Shown piece by piece: positions 36,701 through 51,700 of a stretch of 64,000 nucleotides of DNA. A program made the position numbers and the translations under genes. Each line of letters begins with the position of its first letter. The first letter of the stretch is position 1. The notes below the pieces were generated by a model. The model was not told the origin of the DNA. It saw nothing but the letters and a program-made list of their open reading frames with translations, and did not search any database. Source of the DNA: Zonotrichia leucophrys gambelii (lineage: Eukaryota; Chordata; Aves; Passeriformes; Passerellidae); the NCBI RefSeq assembly GCF_028769735.1, contig NC_088170.1, positions 66,007,085 through 66,071,084 of the forward strand, given 5' to 3'.

Positions 36701-39700
36701 ATTTCTCTCCTTCTGTAGGTGAGGTTGCTGTGCAACCAGCCTGATGAGGAGCACGGGCTCTGGAAATTAATCATGCTCACAATATTCTTTCACTGCCTGT
36801 AGCTCTCACGCCGAGGGAGCGATGAATAACGCAGTTGCAAACCACAATGGTACGTGTGAAAGGAGAAGCATCTGACACACAAAGGGCTAGCTGGCAGTTT
36901 ACAAGACCTGAGGGTAGAATCCACCGAGAGAAATCTACAAACAGATATATTTTATCTTGACAGATGAAGAAACACTGCTCATTTGAGATACCACAGGCTG
37001 AAACCTTTAACTTAAGTAATTTCTCTTCGTGCCTTGACTATGAGGCAGAGCACCCAACGGCAGAATCTGGTTCAGTGCCCAAGTGCTGCTCCTCATTTTC
37101 CCTGACAGCATCCTCATGTCTGTCAATCCGAGCCTGGGCAGGTAATTTCAATTACAGCAGAGCTGCTCTAGCCCACAGCCTTGTTTTAGGTACCTACATT
37201 AAAAGCTGGGCTGAGAAATTGAGAAATGGTACAGTCATTGTTTTCCACGTGAGACACGGTCCTGTTTTGTAAACTATGGCATGATTTACTGTTACACAAT
37301 TACAAAACAGTTCAGCAACATTCAAAATGAGAATCAGGACTTACTTTCAATACACTCAGCTGTAATAAAGACTTTCTCCAATCAAGCCTTTCAAGCACAA
37401 CTCATCTGACCAAATATTTCCATCCATTCACACTAGGAGAAGTCGAGATTACTAACTCTGATACTGGCACCTTCATAGAACTATTTAGGCTGGAAAAGTC
37501 CTTTAAGATAATCCAATCCTCACCCAGCACCTCTGTGTTCACCCCTAAACCACACCCCTAAACACTACACCTACATATCTTTCAAATAGTTGAGGTGGGA
37601 TGCTTCTCCCCAACTCCATCACTGTCTGGATGCTGAGGGTTCTGACCTATCCAACTCTCAGAACCACAGCTGGAGCAGCTTGAAAAGAAAAAACTGGCTT
37701 CCATTTGTCACAAACTGGGCACACCACATTCACACCCTCTTTGGACAATTATCACTTCTTCCTATCCTAGACTTCCAGATATGAACCATTTTCCAATCTC
37801 ACAAAGATAATCTGAAGAAATATTAAGGATAATTTTGATGAATTCAAATGCTGTAGTGAAAAAACAAACACAGGGAAAAAAGAAATAGAGCCCAAGGAAA
37901 TATCTGTCTTAAAAGAAAATGCCCCAAACCTGTTTGTGTGTTTGAAAGCTATTTGGGCCATGCCCTTCATGCAAGAGTCTCAGAATATCCTGAGTTGGAA
38001 GCTCCTGGCCCTGCACAGGACAGCCCCACAAATCCCACCATGGGCCTGGGAACACCACCCATAACCACATGATTTTAATTTTCAGTTCAGCCCTGAACTG
38101 GTCAAGCAGTAGGACTTGATGAGCATTGTAGGTCCCTTCCAACTGAAATAGTCTATTCCACTCTAAATTACTGCAGCAAGGACTCTCATGTCATAACAAA
38201 AACTAAGCTGCATCTTGTAGATTCACAGAACTGAGAAAATTGCATTCAAAGCCTAAGTTCTGTGCTTTAGAACAGACAACTTCTCTGGAAGATACTAAGT
38301 AAATAAATTACATCACTGGCACAGACATATTTACACCCCTAATCCTATTATTCTCCTACTGTAGACAGCATTTATCACAGAAAAAGACCTGTGGAACAGA
38401 ATAACATCAAGTAGGTTTTGCTTGGTATTTTTGTTTGGTCAGGGTTTTTGCTTTAGTGGTATTTTTTTGTTTGTTTGGTTGTTTTTTTCCAGGACCATTT
38501 CTAGGAAGACAAAGCCATTACTTGCTTGATCTTTGTAGCATTTCAAGTTTTCACAGAAGAAACAATTATAGACAACCTATTGTTCACTTACCCTGCTGTC
38601 TCTGTACACATCAAAAACAACTGAAAAGGAGAAAAAAAAAGTTAATTGTAAAAGATATATAATTTCACAGAAGATGTCTAAATCTGAATAGATACTTGTG
38701 TACACAGCACAATCTGCAAAGTCAATATGTCTAATGAACTGCAAGCCAGAATTGGCTATACTTCTAAGAGGGAGCTGAAACATTTCAAGAACTATTGTTA
38801 ATGCACTGGGAAATCAGCTGCTGGGTTTTTCCACTTAATGCTGGTTTCTTCTGTTGATTTTTCTCCCATGAAGAATATTTGATAAACTCTTAGCCCAGAG
38901 AGCTTATCCTTGACATTACTGCTGTTTCATTTTCAGCAGAACAGAGACGTTTCAGGGAAGGATCAAGACTTCATTGTGTTGGACATTGCACAAACATTTA
39001 ATAAGAGAAGGTTCCTGCTCCAGACACTAGAATTTCAGCAGCTAACAAGACAAACAGGTTGTAGGAACAAAGGGGTTGGTGGCAGTGAAATGGCCGTGTT
39101 TGATGTCACCCAGAGCAGACACAGCACACCTAATTAATACCAACAAATCCTTCAAACAGCCTCCTTGCCACTCAAAGCTGCCTTGCCTGGCTTCACTGTT
39201 GTTCCTCCCCCTGGCTTAATTAAACATGACTCTGGATATGCAGCTTTTCCTATTCTGTATGGTTAAACAAACCTTTGAGCTGTCTTTCTGTTGAGCTAGG
39301 GAAATCAACAGGGAACCACTCAGACATGGCTACATGCAAAAGCTCCACCAGTTTAGCAGGAAGAAAAGAAACAGAAAAGATTTAGAAAAGCCTCAGACAA
39401 GAGCTATATTGTTGCTTCCTTCACTAATAAGGGAATATTCAGCTAAGAGATTTCCCAATACATGTGGATAAACTAAACTCAGGATGTGACTGCAGAACAT
39501 TGGAGTGTCAGGAAGCTGCCTGTCAGGAACAGGGATGTTGACTGATCCCATCCCTGCATGTAAAGCTTCATCTGACATTTCATGTGAAGTTGGCTGGGCT
39601 AAGGGCAAACCACAACTGCACAAAGCCAAAGCCAGTCACGTAGCTGGCTCTTACCATGCAGCCCAAAAATCCTCCCAGCTTTTGCACAAGCTGGGCTGTG

Positions 39701-42700
39701 TCAGTGCCAAAGGCACTCCAGGATTAAGTGCTCTGCTCTCCCAGGAAGAGAAGCCCTCAGTGGCTAAGCCAGTCATCAATGCAAAGGGGGGTGCAGGAAC
39801 CCCAGATTTCTTCTCCAGCTGTTCAGCTGAACTCAGTGCCTGCACCACATCCTCTCCTCAGTCACGGCCAAAAGAGATCCCCTGCATCTGAGGCTTTCTA
39901 TAGTGGGGCCTGTCAGCCTAAAGCAAGCCCATGGCAATCACTGAGGTCAGTGGTATTTATTGGGATTCACCCAGCTGGAATTCAGGCTGACTGCACTCTG
40001 GTGACTGGTTCAGGACAGGCACAAACACTGAACAAGAAGAAAAGCTGAATTATTCCCACTCTCAGAGCAGGAGTGTCCTGTGCCAGTGAGACTGTAGTGA
40101 AACTTCACCAGAACCTGCTCTAAACAGAGGGAAAACCAAAGCCCAGCTCTGCACCACCAACACCTCCAGAGCACTGGGCTCTTACCAAAGGTATTTAGAT
40201 GGCTCTAACATAATTTAGAAGTATTTATAAAGCATTCACCCATCTGTTATCCTACTGCTCTGACTCTGCAATGCTTCAGCTGCTCTGACTCAACTCTTCC
40301 ATCTGGAGATGCTACCAGACCAACTGGAAAAAGCAGAGCAAACAGCATCAAAATCCCCAATGGAACAAAAAGTCAGGAAAAAAGCTGCAATACCTTTCCT
40401 TTTAAAAGCAAACAAACAAGCAAACCCAGATTTTTATTGTTAACAACACATATGCTACCAGGCAGTGGATCAAGGGAGATGATGGGGGATAAATGTAATG
40501 TGGTTAAAAAAGAAACACCCACAAAAACACAGAAAACATTTTCTGCATGGCATTTCTGTGCAGATGGACCAGCATTTAGTGCCTAAGAATAAGAGGTTAA
40601 CAAACCTTCATGCCAGAAGGTTGCCCTGAAACCTCCTTTTCCCTCAAGGCAACTCAGATGGCACCCTTTACATAAGATGACATTTCAGACCTTTCAGTTC
40701 ACCAGCCAGCCATTTCAGAACCTAAATCTAGGCATCAATTTCCAAAAATAGTGCCCTGAATTCTTATCTATCAGTTGATTACATACCAGCTAAAATTACA
40801 TTGAAACACAGAGGAAAATGAAAAGGCAGTAATCAGAATGCCAGATCTATATTACTGATCTTACTTTAAAATGTAATGGACTTATTAAATTAATGTACTG
40901 TTCTACTGGTCTTCTCCAAGCAGCAGTCCATGAGAACTTCTCTGGGCTGAAACAGAGCAGCTTTGCAGAGTCAAATTATTAAGAATTTCAATACAACAGA
41001 GCCTGGCACTTAAAGGGACCTTTTTCAGACAAAGAGGACAGATCTATTTGACTGCTCTGGTGTGTCAGTAATACAATAAATAATGTTTAAAAACCCATCT
41101 AAAGGATGAATTTTCAAAGCATTAGACATAACAGTAAAATTGCCAGAAAATTCTTATGTTTATGGGTTTTTGCTGAGCTGAGGTTTGGTCCATGCCAGAC
41201 CTAATTTAAATTTCTTCATCATGTTTTTCACCACTATTGATCACTCATCATGATGCAACACCATTCAATTATTACTAAACCATGTTAGAAAACTATTTCA
41301 AATCAAATTTGCAAAGGGCTTCACATTTAGAGAACAACATAATTTACTTGGACTGATTAGGTGTATCAAATACTGTGGCCTTTATTCAAAGGTTTTGCCA
41401 CCTAACCTGGTGTGCATTGATATTCTAGAAGAAATAATTAAAACTTCTTGAAAAGAAACTTTAAAATCCTTTATTCAAGGAATACATCAATAATTTAGCA
41501 GCAAACATCTGACAACCCCTTTATAAATAAGCATTCTTCTCACTACTGAATGCCTTTTGTCAAGGATCTCCTACCTCGCTTTTCTGGCATAAAAATTATT
41601 TTAAAGTATAAGGGGGCAAAGCTTTTTAAAAAAGTTATTGTGTCTTTTGAAGGGATCTTTCACTCATTTCTTGTGTTTTCTTGGAGAGCTCCAGCCTATT
41701 CCTTCAGGGTTTTTTTGTTGCTAATGTAATTCCAAACTTTTGCTGCTCAACGTGCTGTAGCCACAGGAGCTTTCAGACCCTACCAAGCTAAAGAGAACCA
41801 AGCCCTGTGGAAGCAAGAGCAATGAAGAGAGAGATGCACACCCACAGATACTCTCAAGATACTTACAGTCTTCATCCAAGAATTTGTATTGTATGTGTTT
41901 CTTGAAAAACTCCTGTATGGACCTACAGATCTCCTCGTGCTGCTTAGAGATATGATCGTAGTACTGGGTGTAGTCCCTCTGGGATATACCTGTCAATAAT
42001 TGCAGGTAATTATAATTATAAAGAGCTCTAGGCATGCAAAAAACCCAACCAGAAAAAAAAAAAAAGCAGTTATCAGACACAGAAGATGGGATTTTCCCAA
42101 GTTTCTATCTTTATTAGTGACTTACTGTTTGGATTTCTTCTGCTATAATTAAAGTAATTCCATTAGGAATCTCTTCCTTGAACAGCTCTGTCCAGAATTT
42201 TGTGAACCTCATTTTATATGTACACACTTCGACTAATTTAAAGTGAATTTCAGGAGGAAACTTTGCCTGTGTTTAAGTTTCCAGCTCCCATCTTTTCCTT
42301 TCAATTTTACGCCCTTTGGTTACTCTGGTCCAAAACTCTGTTCTGCACATCACAATAGGGACCACAATTTGGAACATGAAATGCCAGGGGTGGAGGCTAA
42401 GCTTGCACATCAGCAAAGATGATCCTTGGATGCCACAGATTCTCATTTAACTGATTTTTTAAGAGTGGAATAACATGTGCCTGTTTGATACAGGTGAATC
42501 CCTAAATCCCCAAATCAGTGGGATGCATGCAGGCCAGACCTTAGTGCTCCCATTTGCTCCCTCAAGAGTTTTCTTGCCTGTGTAGACGAACCATCCCTCC
42601 TACAAGTTCTTAATTTCATACATTTGTCTACAAGACACTGGTTTAAAATGACATCAACAGGATTATACACTTGCATGCATCTTGAGTGACAAGAGTTCTC

Positions 42701-45700
42701 ATACAGGATATGTGTCAACATAAAACATTGCAATTCCCTGCTTGACAAATGTCAAATCCAAAACCTGCCCCATCACTGCAGAATGAGTAATTCAGGCTAT
42801 TTACAGACAAAAAGAGACAGAATTCCCCAAGGAAGATGTATCAGTGACCTCACTTTGCTGTTTAACCATATACAAAACACAGAGTTTTACTGTAAGACAA
42901 TGCTGACTACTGCCAAAGATCTGCTCTTTTTTAAAAAGTTCATATAAAAAGTTTGTGATGTCAGTGGAACTTTTAATTTTTAATACTACTGCAAAGCCTA
43001 AATTGAGTCTAAAAAACAAAACCTAAAAGATTATGGCATCTAAGGGGCTGCAGATGTGTAACTGGAAAATCATTCACTACTGCAAGTATCATTCCTTAGT
43101 CTGACTGACAGGCTTATTAATTTTAAGGGTATGGGAACATATTGTGAAAAATCTTGGAACTATCTTCAGAAATGCAGCTGGAGTGCTAGCTAAAAAAAAT
43201 CCCTTACTGGCAGATGCACTAGGTTTCAAAACCTGGCCATGAAATGTACAGAGTGCTTAATTAGCCAGTGCCCAAATGCTTTGTATCTCTGGCAGTTATG
43301 GTGCTCCAGCATCACAAGGCAGGACAGGATTCAGCTCTCCTCCCTTCAGAAAGCTCTGTCAGGAGCCATTAAGCAATGCAGACTTAATGGGAAATCTCTG
43401 CTATTAGGAAGATAAACTCTGTTACAGAGAGCTGTAATACACTTGCAACTGGCATAAATGGAGAGAAAATGGGAAGATGAGCACAGGAACACCAGAGAGA
43501 ACAGCCAAATAAAAGGGCTTAGGAGAATGCTGTGTGTGGATTGGCACAGCTCAAATACCTGTGTGCAGCTCCATAGGAAACCCAACTCAGGAAATGAAGA
43601 ACAGGGAGTGAGCTCCTAAAGGTTCACAGAGGTGGGACTGGATGGAGCAACAAACTGCTGACAACTCCTAACAGGTACAAAAAGGCACAGCCAAAACAAC
43701 CCACACTCACCATGCTAAGACAGGAGGAACAGTGAGAACTACAAAGCCAATGTCCCTGGCCTTCCATATCATCACAAGGAACCACTTGTGGATATGGAAT
43801 TTGGTGCTTGTGAATATGTAGGCATGAGACAGGCAAAGTGAGCACACTTCCTTCCTTTAGAGTCTGTATTTGCTCCATGACTGCTAGAACACTTCCTTGT
43901 TAGAGGAGTTTAGGCAGAATGATTCAACCTTGTTCAGAACAAATGTGCACTAATCCTGTGCTATTTGAGTTTCTGTTCATCTCTAAAGATTTCATGGTAG
44001 ACCACACCAAAATCAAACTTCAGAGTAGTAATTAGCCTGAAATGAAACCCCTCAATTCAAGCACCTGTATGTGCACTGGGTATCTCATTTCCTGCTATAG
44101 TCAGCAGAGAATAGTCAACACAACCAGAGGAGTAAAACTGAGCTAAATTTACCATAAATTACCCTAAAATTACCCTACTCAGCTGCCTACAACACATGCT
44201 CTAGCACAATCTGCCTGTTCTCCAGCTGCCAGAGGTCTCCCAATGCACCCAGCATGCTGTGGATGGGTATCCTGGCTCTCCAGTGCCACTTGAAATGTTT
44301 TACATTCAGGATTCTGCACTGGAGCAACAGAACAACAGGCTCTAACTAAGTACATTGAATTTAATATGAACTCAAGACACCTCCTACACCTGTGGAGGTG
44401 TTCTGACCTCCCCAACTTTCTGCATAACATCCTCATGGGGTCATGTATTTGCAGCACAACACACAACTGTCTCTGTATTCATTCTGCAAGTTGGAGTCGA
44501 AGCAATTTGCTCCTGAATATAAAAGACTCTGTCTTTGGGTGAAGTTTCTGAATTAACAATTAAATTAAGAACATTCCCACTGTAATGGCAAGCATGCTGA
44601 GCTGTCAAGCTTTCAAATATAGTGCAAAGTGAGATGTGGTAAACCACATTTTAAATTACAGAAAGAATAAACCATTAATTTCAGAAATGAGGTGTGGAAA
44701 GAAGGAGCTTTCTTCAGCCTTAGCTCTCATTCAAGGAATTAGAGAAACTCCTCAAAATTTCATCCAATAATTTTGTTTTCAAGAAATTCCTTACCTAAAA
44801 GCTCATTTTCCTTGACAAAGCATCTGAATTCTGCACCAGGGATTAGTTCACACCATTTGCGAAGAACGAGCTGTGCAGGAAAAACAAATGACAAAGCCTT
44901 GTTTCAGAAAAGTAACAGCATCCTTTTGTCAACAGGTCTGCCTTTTAGAGCTACAGATTTACTGTAATGACCAGTGATACTAGAGAACAAAACAATCTTT
45001 AATCTGCAGTTCACATAATCATCTTTGAAAATATTTCAAAACAATTAGATTTGATATTCATTTCAGAGAATCACAGAATGCTTCCAGTTGGATGGCATGT
45101 CTAAATACCATATAATCTAAAATAGCTTAAAGCAGAAAGGTTCAGATTGGACATTAGAAACCATAAGGACTGTCAGGCATTGGAAGAGATCCCTCACAGA
45201 CTTTGGGCAGCCTCTACTCACTGAGATTTTCAAGACAGATTTTATAAAATGCCAAATGAGACAATGTGATCTCATTCCTTACCCAGCTTTGAGCAGGAAG
45301 ATGGACAAGACACCTCCTGAAGCCCCTACCCACCTTATCTTCCACTTTGGACAGTATTTCTAACTGTGAACTCATTTATGAAACTACTTCCCAGTTACAT
45401 TAATGATAAAGCATGGAAAATAAAAACCCTGCTGTACACCACAACAAATCTGTCATGGAATTGGCAGAAAGTTGCTCTCTAGTCAAAGGAGCTGATGAGC
45501 AGAATTAAATTTATCCAAATCAACCTCTATTCTGGTACACACCCAAGCAGAATTCTGTGACGCCTTTGAAGGCGCAAACCAGTTAAAATAAGGACACAGG
45601 ACAGAAATAGGAAGCAAACTATTATAGTCAATAGGACAGACTGCCTGGGAATTAAAGCATCTTTCTGGCACTTTCTCAAGTTTCTCTATTTCCTAAGCTG

Positions 45701-48700
45701 AAATATTCTGAAGGATTGATGTTTTTAAGGCCCCAGTTACTGCTAGTGGATGCTGGAAACTCCCAAACCCTTTAAACTGCAGCAGAAAGCTTCAGTAAGC
45801 AGAGATGGCATTGCTAACTATGGTGTTAACATTAAACTCTTTGTTCCAACTTTTACATGTTAAAGCACACTTGATAGTGCTTTAAAATAAAACAAGGTTC
45901 ATTCACTTTTGAAAAGCCCTTTAAGCCCACTGCATGATGACAAATGTTATATTTACATAAAAACTATTATTAGAGAGATGACTAGATGTTACCACAAGAG
46001 CAGTAGCTCCACATTAACAGTTTGAAGCATCTCTAGCTGAACATTTTGATCTGGTAACAAACATAGGAAACAAGATGTGACAGAGCAGTTCAGGATGTCC
46101 CCAGCCACTGCAGCAAGCCTCACCCTTGGTAACCTCAGTGTGATGTTCACAAGCAGCTCACCATCAAAAATACATTTATTTGAGCCACTGAACTTGTCCT
46201 TCCTGTCACAACCTGACAGACATGAGAGGACATTGCAAGGAAGCTTCTCAAGTCTGCACTTCAGCCCACCTGATCTGCAATTAAATGAACTTCTTATGAC
46301 CTGCAGTGCTGAACCAGACGTCCCTTCATATTGAAAGCAACATGAATAAAACAAACATAATACATTTAATGGACAGAAACCCAGCCACAAATGTCACCCA
46401 GCCTGTGAGCAATTCTTTTAAATTACTCAGAAATCATGCAAGGAGTCCTACCTCATAGTTCAAGGAAGGATCAGGGGAATCATCAGTACAGTGAATAAAT
46501 CTGGAAAAGTAAGGCACAGGCTTCAAAATCTGTTTTACATGTAAGATTTTAGCCATAGTGAGACAAATAACCCCAAACTGAAATATAATTGAAACCCCAA
46601 TAAAAACAACCCCAAATAACCCCAAACTGAAACAGTTCTCATGTGAAACATAAGAACTACAGTTAAATTATTCCCAATATGTACAAAGCAATAAATTGCA
46701 ATACATAACTCTCCTTTTGACAATTATCATGGGAGAAAACCAGAATAATCACCTCTTTCATTCTAGTGCAATTTGGAAGCACTTAAATCCGGACAGGGAT
46801 GTGTCCCAAATGTCAGTGTTTATTCACTGTTGATTTATTTCTGTTTGAATCAACAGTGCTGCTCTTTTCCCCTTGTATTGTTATGTTGGCATAACTGAAT
46901 TCTCAAAAAACCCAATAAACTTGAGCAATCTAATCCAGTTTCACTGCAGCATGTTTTGCCAAGTACTTTTAATGTTTAACTTCCCAAACCACACAACAGA
47001 GACACATCATCGTGCCTTACAGCCGTTCATTTCCATGACTAAAGGATGCAAAGCAGCACTGCAGCTCTGCACTCCTGATTCCATAGCATGGTATTTTCTA
47101 AATTAAGAGCCTTAAGAAATACTCTTACAAATCCCTTGAGAGTGGGATAAACACAACTATTTCCACAACTGCAAGCAGATGTCAAGGTTTTGTCCCTGTT
47201 GGTCTCCTTTCAGGAACTGGCAAGAATGGAGCAGTTATAAGGCAAGTCAACTTCCATGTACCTTTGTGTCATTTTACAGTAAACCTTGTAACTTTCAAAA
47301 GGGATTCACAGAAGAACATGTGTTTTTCTTCCATTTCTACTCCCTGACCTTATTGGCAACAAACTACTTGGAAGCACAGAACTGTGTGAAGGGTCACTGC
47401 TGAGCAATAGTCCTAAATACAATATTTATAGGATCTCCTTTTGGCAGTGAGCTTCATTCAGCAACCCAAAAGTCTCATATAAACATTGCATTTGTAAGAC
47501 ATGGCTTCCCAGCCTTTGGTTTGAAGTGAAGAGCTATTGTAAGAGTTCATTCTGTATGCTGCCAGCAGAAATAAATTTCACACATTTTACTTTAGACTTT
47601 AATATCCACAACACACAGAAAAGTAGGGCAATACAGGCAGGCTTTCCAAAAGCACAGTGATCAAACACATCATATATATATCTGTAAGCCTGTGTAAACA
47701 GATAACATCCTTCAGCTACACTTTAGATTCCCCTCAATTTAAGATCTGTCAAGGCAACAGAAACAAACCCATGAGAGCTCACAGTTTTGCTAGAGTCAGA
47801 ATTCCTCCCTTACAGGAGTATATGCCTATCATGCTGAAGAAAATATCCCCCTCACACACACAGCCAATAATAAACTTATCTACAAAGGCAGCTGAAGGCC
47901 AGCACGTGGAGTTTTACAGTGCCTGCACACAAGGATTGGTACTGCCTCTCACAGACTCCATATCTGAGACTGGGGTTCCTGCAATCCACTTCATTCCAAT
48001 TACAGTCTTTTCCAGCAGCCAAAAAACCCTAGCTTTATAATCAAAATTACTCCTTAACTCAACCCTCAAATATTTTGGGTAAGAGCTATGTGGGGAAGGA
48101 TGGTTCCTCTTCCCTTGTAAATCACAAAATTAAATCCTTGGGTGCCATCCCAAGCCCCACAGACTGTGCAGGTATCTCTGCCAAATCAACCACACAGGCA
48201 AAAATACTGCAAGACACAGTAAGAATATTATTTTTTTTTACCCTTAATGACCCAGGACTAAGTACAAATAAGGAAAAAATGGGTGTACACAGCACAAGAC
48301 AAAACAAACTCATGTTTTTGTAATCTAATTTTCCTTCTTAATATTATCATGAGTTTTCATTGACAAAAGGCCACCTTTGTTCAGAGAGTAAATTTTGGGC
48401 AATTTGAGGTTACAGTTTTATATTTTTTACCAGCTCATTGTAGCATTTATTGATGAAACCTATCTCAACTTGTGTACTACAGATGAGCTTTTGATCTCTA
48501 GAGGCACAGTGCTAAGTGGGGTGTCTTCAACCCACATCCTATTCAGGTTTGGGCATACTAGAAAGAACAATCACAAAAATGTCAGGAACCCAAATTGAGA
48601 CATACCTGGGCTATATTTTCTGAAGCCTCTGAAAATTGTCATTTTGAATGCTATTGGTGAAAGGATCAAGCTCTTCTGTTGTGTTCTGGTCAGCAGTTTT

Positions 48701-51700
48701 TTTACAGAATTACACTGAGCAGTCAAGATCAGAAGGATCAAGATCTCATTATATGTGGCAGCTCTGTGTCAAACTCCAAATGCAAATACTTGACCACAGG
48801 ACATGCTACAGAAAGTGATTATGCAGGTCAGCTTTCAACACTGAGAAAAGCAAAAGGTTGGCAAGTTTCTCCAGTACCTGCTAAGAAAGTCATGAACTCA
48901 TCTGCAAATCACTGAGAGAATTAGGAACTATTATGACTATGATGAGAATTGTAACATTTACTCTGTACCTGATACTTCCCTGTTACTATCTCATGGTATA
49001 TTTCAAAATCTTATTTAAAAAAGAATAAGGAGAAGTTTTTAAGAGCCTCTGAACTGTATCTTTATGCTTCTTGCTGGAACTCTGAGGCCTAAAAGAAAGT
49101 GGAAATTCACACACCACTGAAAAGAGAATCTTGTACCACACTGTAAATTGCTAGGAAAAATGAGCAAGAGTAAAACCACAAAATAAAAAAATAAATTGCT
49201 ATTAAAGGCCTCATTTTCCACATCCTCTCGTGTGCAACTGCCTACCTTGAAACAGTTTATATTAAACCTAAACTATCAGCTCCTGCAAAAAGATACTGGA
49301 GTGCTAAAGCACATTGTTCTTGGTCCAACACTGCCTCCTATGTTTTGTTAGGAGAACACAGGCTCTTGTTCCTCCACATCTCAAAACACTTTGAAATTTC
49401 CCCACAATTTGGAATTCAATATTAAAAGCACTAAGTTTGGCATCAGAAATGTTGTCAGAATGACATCATTAGAAGTACTGCTAATATTTCTACCAGCCTC
49501 AAGGTGAGCAATCAATCATATTTTAACAAAACATAGTCCACCTATTCTAACAATAAGGAAGAAAACTGTATTTTACACCAATACATCCACCAGGGCTATA
49601 CAGAGCTTTCTGCTCAAAAGAGTTTTAATCACTTAACAGAAATCCCAGTTAGAAAAGGATTTTTTTTTGTCACATATACTCAACACTAAACTTCTGAAAG
49701 CCTACATTAATTCCTGAAAAATTAAGATCACACCACCCACAAGATTTTTTGTGAACTCAGGTAAGTAAATTACAGTGCTGACTTTGAAGCAGAAACAACA
49801 TCAACTGCATTAATGAGTACATTCCTCTGAAGTCTTTTGTTAATTTATTTAAAATTAACATGCTGGAAAAGGTAATTTATTAGTCTGAACTCTTCAACCA
49901 AGGTGTCAGCATCATGAGAGAATCCAAACTTTTAAAACAGTCAAAGCAATCTAATCATGCTCAGTATATTTGCACTGAGTCCATATTTTTTAACAGTTTG
50001 TATTGAAGCATTAAATGGTTGAAGTTTTCTCAGAACTTGAGACACCTGAGAATTATAATAAGGGCATTCCCTGAGCTGAGCAATGTTTAGATGCAGACAG
50101 GAAATGGGAGAGGAAGAAAAGGCAAAGAAAGTGGTTTGCCTTATGTCCCACATCACTGGCTTAAATTTCTAGGTTAAAATCCAGATCTACAAATTGCCAT
50201 TGCAGCACATTTACCATATTATGACCCATGAAGTGGATATTCAAGTTTATAAAATTGCACAGGAAACAAAACAACAACACCAAAAAAAGGGTATTCAGCA
50301 TTTCAGCTGTTATTTATGTAGGGCAAGAAACCTTTAGACCATACTGAGCATTATTGACAAAGTAGAAATATAGTGCATTTCTCCTCTCTCCAAGTAGTCC
50401 TTCCAAGGGATTTGGATGCATTATGTATGTAATTTTCATTTGTTCAGCACTTCAGGTTCTTATGCCAGCTACATTTTTAATTTCTGCTTGCTAAGGCCTA
50501 GTGAACTGGCAGCTAATCAATAGGATAATTAAGGACGACCACTGTTCTGATTTAGCAATAATCATTGCACTGTTTGGGGACATTCTGTACAAATAACTTT
50601 GTCATTTAGAAACACCAAGCAGAGACTGGACAATAAAATATGCTTTAATCAAGTATGACATAGTCATAAATTACAAGATATACACAGAGACCAAGGTGAT
50701 TTCCCACAATCATGCCATAAGCTTTATTTTTTTACCACCTTAGCTGTGCTATCTGTGGTTTTATCACATTGGAAAAGGAGCCTAAATGGACTGGAGCAGA
50801 GGAGTTTGAGGTGTTGCCTTTCTCCAAGAGTTTATTCTCCCACAGCAGGATCAGGAGGAGGGAATGTGCCTGCTGTGCCACCACTGTTCTTGTGTGAACT
50901 TCAGGTGAAATCACTGATGCTCCAAGGCATCAGCCATGCTGAGAAACCCCACAGCACAGCCCCAGAATGTCCTCCCTGCCCCTCCCAGCAAGCCAGGGCT
51001 GACTGCAGGGGGGAAGAGCTGAGGCTCTGATTGGAACTGACACAAGATTAATCTGGGCAGAAAATACACTGATTTCAGTATCAGTGAAGGTGGTTGAACC
51101 AATTCATTCTACCACACAAAGAGTTGCCACATCTAAATCAAGTGGCACTTGCTGAATACTTGCTTCCTTCCAAGAATCACTAGAAAACAATCCAACAGGA
51201 ATTCTGCAAAGAGCTCTGGGTACTTTTTGCTGGACCTCTTTATGCATGAAGACAGTAAATACAAACTCTGTACTATTTAACATTCACAAAGGGATGATGC
51301 AAAGTGTGCAGCCCTTTTCAGACCTACAAGAATCAGTCCTGAAAGCCATTGCAACAAAAATCTTACTATTCAACTCTGTGAGCAAGCCATCCTCCAGACA
51401 CCCCATTTTTCATTAGGGGAAACCATGAAAAGCAGCTCCTTGGGCAGGCACCAAAGGCTTCTGAGAATTCACTCACCTCTGACATGTAAACTACAGACTT
51501 CTCATCTCCCCCATTCCTTTCATTCTCTGGGACCCTAGAATCAGGAATTCTCATTCTTCACAATTGTTTCCCAAGCCCAACATACTTTTCAAACTGTTTC
51601 ATCACTCAAATATCTTCTCCCCTCCTCCTCAGTCTCTTCCCCAGCACCTCCTCTCATTGCAGGTTAGGCATGATGTAAAACCCAACATGAGAACTGGACT

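Larger units (their letters stand above)
33606..38591 (-). other. CDC123 intron 10
   Basis: 4986 bp. Contains CR1 tails at 37473-37610 and 37975-38165, and a GC-richer block at about 34810-35300 with overlapping open frames on both strands that match nothing I recognise. Confidence 0.88.
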